A stretch of DNA of 26,178 nt, from positions 56,168 to 82,345 of the forward strand of contig MPNW01000754.1 of assembly GCA_011800805.1 (NCBI GenBank). Direction: 5' to 3'. The translations under genes and the position numbers were made by a program. Below the pieces are notes generated by a model. It had not been told where the DNA came from. It searched no databases and saw only the letters and a list, made by a program, of their open reading frames with translations. The DNA comes from Hirudo medicinalis. Lineage: Eukaryota > Annelida > Clitellata > Hirudinida > Hirudinidae. Position 1 is the first letter of the stretch, and every line of letters starts with the position of its first letter. Of the stretch, positions 1-8,700 are shown piece by piece.

Positions 1-23
1 AACAGTCAACTCTAAGCAATTAA

Positions 24-233
24 GGAACTTGTCTACAGTCTTTATACAACAAAGTTTCTATCGACAACTTCACCACGACAAGCTACTCGCTGCAACTTCT
101 CACCAACTCCGCGTCCCCAGAACCACACAACATAGAACAATTAACAAAACTATTTCAACAACTTCTCTATGTCGGACATCAGTCTTCAAACGGCATCATT
201 TACCGAAATTCACTTTCATCTGCCATTTATTGA
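24..233 (+). CDS. possible terminal exon of an unknown gene (low confidence)
   Basis: The frame that ends at the TGA at 231-233 is open from position 24, and a possible splice acceptor (tctacag) ends at 38. The translation has balanced, protein-like composition (for example SLYNKVSIDNF and IEQLTKLFQQLLYVG), better than the overlapping frame that starts at 29. No domain is recognised. It could be the last exon of a gene entering from the left or a decayed element. The only nearby AATAAA is about 400 bp downstream, at 632. Confidence is low because open stretches of this size also occur by chance. Confidence 0.22.
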   Translation, partial: GTCLQSLYNKVSIDNFTTTSYSLQLLTNSASPEPHNIEQLTKLFQQLLYVGHQSSNGIIYRNSLSSAIY

Positions 234-683
234 ACTATTCTATTATTCTGTCGATATCCTGCTGAAGTTCCACTTCATCTTCCATATTTCTAATCACCCT
301 GTAGATTTTTGCATTTTGCATTACTAAGGAAGGTTTTATGGTTTGCCTTCACCATTTATTTTACAAGCGGTTCCTAAATTGTTGTATTACCCTGGACTGA
401 CAAGCAAAAAAAAGAAGTTTCGGTAGTATTATTATCAGTATTACATAATATTTTTAGTATTTATTAATGAAATTCTTTCCGAAAATTCAGCGTTATTCAT
501 GGCTGACAAGTTGTAACGAAGCCCTATTGGAACTTAGGCTAAGAAATTGTTCTGCTTTGCAATTGTTTCACCTCCTTTTCAGATCTGAGTACGAATACCG
601 CCTCTTGGTTCAGAGGCGTTTCTTTTAAGCAAAATAAACTCGAATTAGTTTTTATAATCATTCATTGATTGAGTGATGATAAA
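234..683. other. non-coding stretch upstream of the small membrane-protein gene
   Basis: No convincing coding frame is seen. The stretch contains a splice-acceptor-like run (cctccttttcag, ending near 582), a perfect 7-bp hairpin at 599-618 and an AATAAA near 632. It may hold the 3' end of a gene to the left, or a non-coding first exon of the gene that starts at 684. Confidence 0.4.
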
Positions 684-1352
684 ATGACCGTAGAAAACAG
701 TACGGCACTAATTGTTGGTTGCACGTTGGGAGGAGTTTTCCTAGCCATTGCCTTATCACTGGTGGTTTTTGTTTTTGTATATTTCAGGTTAGGTTATTTC
801 CAAACAAATTTACTAGTTCCAGCACAAATAAATCTTTACTAAAATGTTTTCTTAAGCCCTGAAGCAAGGTCATGTATCACAAAACACCATAAAGAAAACG
901 AAAAATCGCCCGAAGCCATTCGCCATTCTATCCAAGAACTTCCTGGAATATCCTGGAGCAGGGTGTCAACACTGAAAGCAGAGAGATCACATACCATTGT
1001 TGCTCCACATCTAAGTACGTCCTAAATGTGATTAATCGTTTCTATGGCCAGAATACAAAACATGGTTTTTCTTTTTTCAGATCAGGTTAGGGTAAATAAA
1101 CGTTCTCAGCTCATCCTCAAATATATAGAATAACCCGCATTAGGTTCTACCCAATCTTGGGAAGGAAGGTCCGTTAAAAGGTCGCGAAATGACTAATTCG
1201 ATAGACAACAAGAGTAAAACTCTGATAAACTCAGATAACGACGAAACATATGGTGAGTGTTTCACAATTCTAGAAATAATCGAACTAACAATCTTTCCTT
1301 CACAGAAGGTCAAATGGTCAACAATGTTTTCAAATTTTTGGATGAAATTTAA
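684..1352 (+). CDS. candidate small single-pass membrane protein (five exons, one a 5-nt microexon)
   Basis: No family is recognised. Proposed exons are 684-787, 857-1014, 1081-1085, 1144-1252 and 1306-1352, giving about 140 aa. All junctions are GT-AG (donors gttagg, gtacgt, gttagg, gtgagt) and the phases agree. Residues 1-8 are a short hydrophilic N-terminus with an N-S-T site. Residues 9-34 form one long hydrophobic helix (start LIVGCTLGGVFLAIA), and the rest is polar and rich in K, E, S and N. There is no cleavable signal, so this would be a signal-anchor protein. An AATAAA follows the stop by about 85 bp. Without the microexon the frame meets a stop 17 codons into exon 4. If exon 3 is instead read through, the protein ends at a TAA near 1131. 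The first two exons are the best supported part. Confidence 0.5.
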
Positions 1353-1437
1353 TCTTCAAAGCACCGAATACATCAATGCGGTTAAACTGAAGTATTTCTT
1401 TAAGAATCACTTTTTTCACTTTGTACAACAATAACTT

Positions 1438-1443
1438 AATAAA
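1438..1443 (+). terminator. poly(A) signal AATAAA for the small membrane-protein gene
   Basis: A canonical AATAAA lies about 85 bp after the proposed stop at 1350-1352, the expected place for the end of a short 3' UTR. Confidence 0.45.
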
Positions 1444-2755
1444 ATATTAAATACAAAATAGTAATATGTTGTAGTGATTATTGTTATGCAGCAGTTTGAA
1501 TATATTTATTTTGTAAAGATATCGGAAGTAACTTGTAAATTTGCTTTTCGTAGTTTCGTAGCAGGCAACGACAAGCAACGAGAGTTCATAATGGCGTCCC
1601 ATTATTAAGTCGCGCTTTATGGGGGCCAATTTGATACTCGGATTAGGCGATAGTCTGGGGTTGTTTCTTCGTCACTCTGAAAATTATCCCCTTTTAACCG
1701 ACTTTCCCCTCAAAAATTGTCTGGTAACTTTTTCTGCTCAGCTTTCGAAGTTGAATATGGCAACACGATTCTTCCACATCACAACTCCTCATCTAAAGTT
1801 CACACATCCCTTTGAGATCGGATCCACTCTGCATTTTTAAGTTAAACAGAAGCTGAATAAACCGCTGTACTGTTAACCCACATAAAGGAAGCGGCTGCAA
1901 AGGAAAAATAGTTTCAGGGAAATTTTCAATTCTATATTCACCAGAAACAGGATTAAACAATTGGATGCTTGGGGATATTCACTCAATCACGAAAGCATTG
2001 AACTGTGATCACTGCGTTGCTGCAACGCAACGGTTAAAGAAGAGTACCAGGTAGGAAATATTCAGGTGATGAGCAGAGTGGGATTGTGAACCAGAACGTC
2101 CGACTTCAGCTGGAAGTTCTCTATAGGCCAACTAAGCAAATAATGCCTATTATAATAATAACGCTAACGCAGAACTCAAGACCAAAGCGTTATACCCACT
2201 AATTTGGGATCAAATTAACTGCAAAAAGTGGGCTCAAATAAAAAACCTTACCACCCATAAGCTCCCTTTTAATTATGCCTAAACAGTTATTCTTAGCCTG
2301 GTAATTCTATTGCAGCTATGTTAATAAAGCTTCCTTCACAGCTTATAAGCGACGAATGACCTGAGTAACGAAAACAATTGCGATTTTAGAGCAAATCAGC
2401 ATCACGAGTAGGGATTATTTCGTATTCGAAAGTAACGATTATTCCTGAGGTAGATTGCTGAGGTTATTTAGATATTATTCCTGAGATTGAGGTAGAGTTC
2501 AGGCTGCCATGAATTCAGAATGAAAAACACCTGAATTGCACATCAATCATTGTTCAGCATGATACTAATACTCGCACTATTACTAGTAATGATAATAACC
2601 ATCCAAATGATTATCACTAATAGTAATGTTGTCAATCATACTATGTGCTTAGTAATGCAAAAGCAGCATAATTATTAAAATAGTCTGACAAGTTCACAAG
2701 GCACAATCACACAACTATGGTCAAAGATACATAAAAGTTATGAAAATAATTTCAG
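1444..2755. other. intergenic region before the FDXR 3' end
   Basis: No gene is supported. A 73-codon ATG frame at 1619-1840 has no recognisable domain and no splice or poly(A) context. The sequence contains short AT-rich near-palindromes around 2570-2640. The FDXR 3' UTR should occupy the right part (minus strand below 2756), but no canonical AATAAA lies immediately after its stop. Confidence 0.5.
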
Positions 2756-5700
2756 TCAATCACTCATCAACCTCAACATTTCATCTCGATCAAGGACTTT
2801 TTGTCTTGATTTCCCCATGGCCTGACCCCTTTCAACCTCAATTTGATCCAATTTCTTCCAGTTGGAAAAGGTCACATCTGATAAGAAGCTTCTGATTATA
2901 AAAAAAAAGATTGACAAACATCGGATGCTTACATTTGCGTTTTAGTTTCTCCAATAAACCGTTTCTTCTCTCGACAATGTCGTGGGATTCTTCGAGCACT
3001 CCTGCTTGAAGATCCTCAACAACAGATTTCCCAGTCTCAAATGCACTGTTCATGGTGCTCACAATCACTCCTACTGGCCCAGTTTTTATCCAACCACTGC
3101 AATATAACCCTGAAAAATAATCTGTTATAAATTTTGATCATAATGTCACAATTTTTAGTGCAGTCAAATTATATCAAGTCAAATCAACACAACATCTGAT
3201 ATGACCATCTTGGATCTTGCTGAAATTTGACACAGTTGTTAAACGGAGTTTGTTGAGAAAATACAATTTTTCAAAGTAATCGTAAAGTTTATCGTGTACA
3301 ATTTTTTCAATGAATTTTGAAAAATAAGGTAAAATGGATGTTGGTCTATAATTACTAAAGTTATCTCGATCACCAGATTTGTATAAGGGAATTACTTTGG
3401 CAGATTTAAGTTCACATGGTATGAGGCCAGTACGAAAGGAAGAGTTAAAAATAGAAGACAAAGGGTCAGCAACCAAGGATATAAATTCATGTGCTATACA
3501 AGGATCAACATCATCAACACCACAGCTATGGGATGCTTTAAGAGAACCAGAAGTATTGATGACCTCCAAGGGGCTAGTTGGGAAGAGGCTCATAGATTGT
3601 AACTGAGAAAAATTTGGAAATGATGTGGAGATGTTATCATTGGTTATGGGAATACTGCTTGTTATATTTTTTCCAATGGAGAAATGATGATTGAATTCAT
3701 TGGTAATATCCGCTGGAGTAAGTAATCATCTTTGTCATTAAAAAATGAAAAAGAATTGTTTTTGACATTAGATTGATATCCAATTAAAGATTTAATTAAG
3801 TCCCAAGTTTTATGCATATTGGATTTGTGTTTGAGGAAACGTTTGTCATAATAAATTTTTTTATGGCTAATTTAGTATTCTTGAAAGTATTTCTAAAAGA
3901 AATAAAAGCTTGTTTATTAAGATCTGTAGGATGTTTGAGGAAGATTCTATAAAGTTTATTTTTTGTCTGGCATGACTTTAGCAGGCTTTACTTGGGCAAC
4001 TTACTTAGAATATTTTATTTTCAATATTTAAAGACATTTTGTCAATTAAACCCTTTGAAATCAGCTTAAGTTAAGTTCCTATAAAAATTATTTATTGATT
4101 TATTTTTCATGTATTTAGAACATTATAAAGAACACATAATCCTAAATTCAGAATGGGCACTCCTATAGTTTTTATGTAGTAAATTGTTTTTATATTGTTT
4201 AAAAGTTGCATTTTTGCTAATTATCTCATAAATTATTGAGTAACTTTGAGTTAATTAGTTTAAAAATTAAATTAGTAATATTATAATTGCATGGCACAAA
4301 TTTCTGACATATTTGCATAAATATAGTTTAGCATGACTGCAGAATGGAACGTTTTTGCAACGTCTCACGTCAAAAGTCCTCGTGACGGGTCAGGGAATTG
4401 TAAAGCGTCCTGCTGCACGAGTCAGCTTGTAAAGACCTCACAATGACCAAAACAAATTTCTGACATATTTGCATAAATATAGTTTAGCATGACTGCAGAA
4501 TGGAACGTTTTTGCAACGACTCACGTCAAAAGTCCTCGTGACGGGTCAGGGAATTGTAAAGCGTCCTGCTGCACGAGTCAGCTTGTAAAGACCTCACAAT
4601 GACCAAATTGTGACCCCACATCAATTATTTATTTTCATCCAGAAAAACATCCCCTCTATCAAATTCCAGTTCTGTACCACAGAGGAATATGAACATGAAG
4701 TAGCTCTTTTGCCAGTAGATTTCAATGTACAATGCATTTCTGGTACTGCAGCTGGAACTCATAAATTTCACTAAATTTGGGCGACATCGAATGATTCAGT
4801 AAAAATTAGAAAAATGTAAAAATGAAAGAGTTTTCAAATAGCAGTGAATCAAGAATAGGATGTATTTCTATGTATTTCCATCAGTGATTATTGAACCATT
4901 TCATGAATATTAAAGGAAAAATCAAAGAATACATGACGGCTAAATACGACGGTCATCGGTGGCTTGCATGTGTCGTGTAAACTTTTTTGGAGCTCAAAGA
5001 GGTCGAAGTGAATTTTCTTCGACACAGGGGCTGGTTCGATCGTTCTAAAACACTAACCTCATCCTGCTGATGTGCTAATAATATCAAGTCATAATATATT
5101 AACAGAAGATCTTCAACCTACAATGACTTATAAGCTCGAGACCCACGAAATGACTGATGCAACCAATGCTACCAACTAAGGAAATCATGTTTAAATAGAT
5201 TTTATAATTTTCTTTGAGATTATTATAAGTTATAGATTGCAAAATTATTTTTCTATTTAAAAATGTTTTTAAAAAGTTGTCTAATGTTTTATAATTTTGG
5301 TTCAACAAATATGAAGGGTGACATAAATTTATTAACTATTACCTGAAATGATTAGCAAATTTGCAACTTATAAGCAATAAAAAACATAAAAGCTATAGGA
5401 GTTACAGGAGTGCCCATTCTGAATTTAGGATTATGTTTATAATGTTCTGAATACATAAAAAAATGAATCATAAATAATTTTTGTACAAACTTACCTTAAG
5501 CTGGTTTTAAAGAGTTTAATCGATAATATCTTTTTAAATATTGAAAATAAAATATTTTAAGTAAGTTGTCCAAATAGAGCCTTCAAATACTTTGAAATAT
5601 ATATTATCCTTCCTGGTTTTCTAGAACTAAACTTACAAACTCTCAACTCTCAGCCATCTCTGGTGTTGGCATTTGGTCAAAGTTGAAGGACCCATATTTC

Positions 5701-8700
5701 TGATACCGATGGACCAAAAAAATCTAAAATTTTATTTTCTTAACATACTCATCTAATTTAACAAATTTCAGCAAAAACCAATATGGTGATGTCAGATGTT
5801 GTGTTGATTTGACTCAGAATGCCCCAAAATCAAAATTTAAATTAAGCTACAAAATACAAAATTTAAACTGTTATGAAATATAAAACTGACCAGGTGATCC
5901 GACAACACGGCCACATTTGCTTGGCACAATTTTCATTTTTTCATCAAAGAGCATATCTTCCTCTATTTTGAGTCCAGAAAAACCAATACTTTTAATAACC
6001 TGAAATTAGTCGTGACGATGCTATCGCGCGTGACTCGGACGTCGTCGTGAAATGAATTCGTACGACATCGAATTTGAACTTTGTCATTAGTCGCCTTAAC
6101 TAAGAAATGTAATTGAAAATAAAAACACTTCTCATGGTGAATTTTTGAATAATGCAAACAATTCATAGAATCATTAACTGTTGCATATGAAACTTACGAG
6201 GCTTAAATTACAAAATGAGTGTGAAGTCTGCCATTATCTCCCATTGTTGAACAATTCAAAAACATAAATTCAAAATCTTCAATTGCTGGCAAATCGAATA
6301 AAGGAATATGCCCCCGGGTCCCTGCGAAAGGAGGGGAGGATGACGGACCCATCAAAGACCCTACGATTGACGGCCGGATTTCCATTGGATTCACGATTTT
6401 TGGATACACATCGGAGAATGGCATGTCAGTGAGCAGGTGGAGTGTTGCAGAAGGCTTCAGTCTGAGAGAGGACTTAAGATTCACCAGGAAAAACTAAATT
6501 CGAAGGGGAGGTGGAGAAACAGCGTGGTGCAGCTGTGCACTCAGGTAAAATGCCGAACGATACCGACCGGATTCACACCACAGTTCCGAAAGCGTTCGAG
6601 TTTCCGGCCTCACGGAAGACCTTCCATGAGCTAGGATCAAGTTCCCTCGAGGAAATGAAATTGTGCGTTTTGGATGTTGAAGTGATGGCGCGCGCATTGG
6701 CAAAGGACGTAGAACGCGAATGAGCGGTTGATGCGACATATGCGCGGTCAGTGAGCGTAATTTTCAAAGTGAAGGCGACCGCTACAAAGAAAATTTAATG
6801 CTCAGGTTTGCATTATATGGCGTCGACGTGTAAAGGTCGCCGCGAGTCTTTAGTCGATAACCATATAATGGGCAATGTTCAGAAGATGGGTAACTTAGGG
6901 TAATAACCGACAGGGACACCCGCCTGGTTTAACTCACTAAATACCTTGTAGTGAAATGTTTATCGCAAATTTTAACATAAAAATCAAGATTTAAAATCTT
7001 GCCCACCTATTTAAAAAATAATGATTACATATTTATATTCACAATTACCTTTGGGGTGTAAGTTAGCTCAGAGGGTAGCATTCCTGCGTACGACGGTAAA
7101 AGCAACAGTCGTGTTCGAAACCCAGCTTGCACCACCACAAAGCGCCCCTGGGAGCCGGAGCTATATAAATGGTCTGAGCGCCCCTGACGCTCACGCTTAT
7201 GGCGCTATACAAATAAATTTACATTACATTTTAAAATATATAATTTTTAGAGTGCGCAACTTCAGAAGGCTTTCAAATTAATTTTAAATATTTATGTGAA
7301 AAGTAGCAAAAAATGCTTTTAAAATTGATTAAAATTCACCCAATGAAGATATAACAGGTATATCTGTAACGGACGATTTCTAAGTACTATTAATTAACAT
7401 CTAAATAAATGAATTTTATTAATTATTATATAAATAACTGAATATTATTAATTATTATATAAATAAATACTATTATATTATTATTATTACAAATAAATGT
7501 ATATTAATACCAATCCAGCTTCTAGCACTTCTGTTTCACTAGTGGGAATGGCTTTTGCATTGAGTTTAGATGAATTCTGAAAATTAAGTGAGAAATAATA
7601 TAAAAAAAAATAATAATAATAATAATAAAGTACAAATGCACACATCCAACTTATTGATACTGAGTTGCACAGCTCCAACAGAATTTGGTTTCTCATTGTG
7701 GACCAAAAAGCTGAGAGGACTCCTCTTGTAGACATAATGAAGTTCTCTATTGGCCTTTGTCCACCTTTCTTTGTCCTCTTTGGATGATTCACCAAGAGCA
7801 GCTTTCATCTGAAGCCCCATCAGTCTCTTCTTTGGTCGTGGAATCTCTGGGAGCAGATGTCAACATTCGAGTAAGCCTTTAAGGTAACCGAGCATTTCTA
7901 GCCGGGAAACATATTACTGCACCGAAAGACATTCAGAGCAACAATGGAAGGTGTTTTGAGCAGCCTCATTTCTAATGCACAAAAACTGACCACTTCAAAA
8001 GAATATCTGAAATATCTTTTTTGATTTTGCTTTCAGTGAACCTCAAAATCCATAATTCAAAGAACAGTAAATTTCATTATTTTGTTGTTTGCAACTAAAT
8101 TAAATTGAAACAGAAAGGATGCTTCCAAAGCAATTGATCACCCAATTATTATGCAATTCCTGCATGACTCATTCGCCTGCAGAACGACACGACTTCACCA
8201 TCGACGACAACAAACAACACATAAATATTCACATAAATAATAAATAGTGTCACAAATATATGCAACAAAAAATAAATGCTTTCATAATTATATAATACAA
8301 TTGTATTTTATGCCAGCTGTTGGAGTTTCTAACTTATACGTACGAGCGCTACGAACGCATTCGTCCAACAAGCCTCGCGACGTCGCAAAGGTCTCGATCG
8401 CAACGAGCATCCTTAAGCATCCTTCTCTGAAACTTGAAAGATGAAAGGTTGGAAGCATGTTTTCTTTAATGTTTATGAATGAATTGAAATCAGTTGACAG
8501 TCAAATTAAAAAAAATAAAATAAATTAAAAAATAAATAAATAAAAATAAAATAAATTCAATAAAGGAAAGTCGACTGCGAAGAACAAATGAACCATCAAT
8601 ATTCGATACCGTCGACATTCAAATCCACGAAATCCCGTCTTTCGAGGACTGGTCTGCAGCCCGGCAAATTGATCGTTTCTCTGAACTCGGCCGCCGTGAA

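Noticed and set aside
599..618. Histone mRNA 3' stem-loop
   Set aside because: The stem is 7 bp and the loop 6 nt, with the wrong consensus; no histone ORF nearby.
1619..1840. 73-codon plus-strand ORF
   Set aside because: Has an ATG but no domain, no coding-style composition and no splice or poly(A) context.
3379..3606. Plus-strand 75-codon ORF
   Set aside because: Antisense shadow of the RT fragment on the minus strand.
6494..6767. Overlapping ORFs on both strands in FDXR intron 9
   Set aside because: A GC-richer block lowers stop frequency in all frames; no frame has a complete domain.
7053..7126. tRNA gene
   Set aside because: A and B box-like motifs are present, but the acceptor stem does not close, the anticodon arm is disrupted, and the sequence continues into a SINE body and tail.
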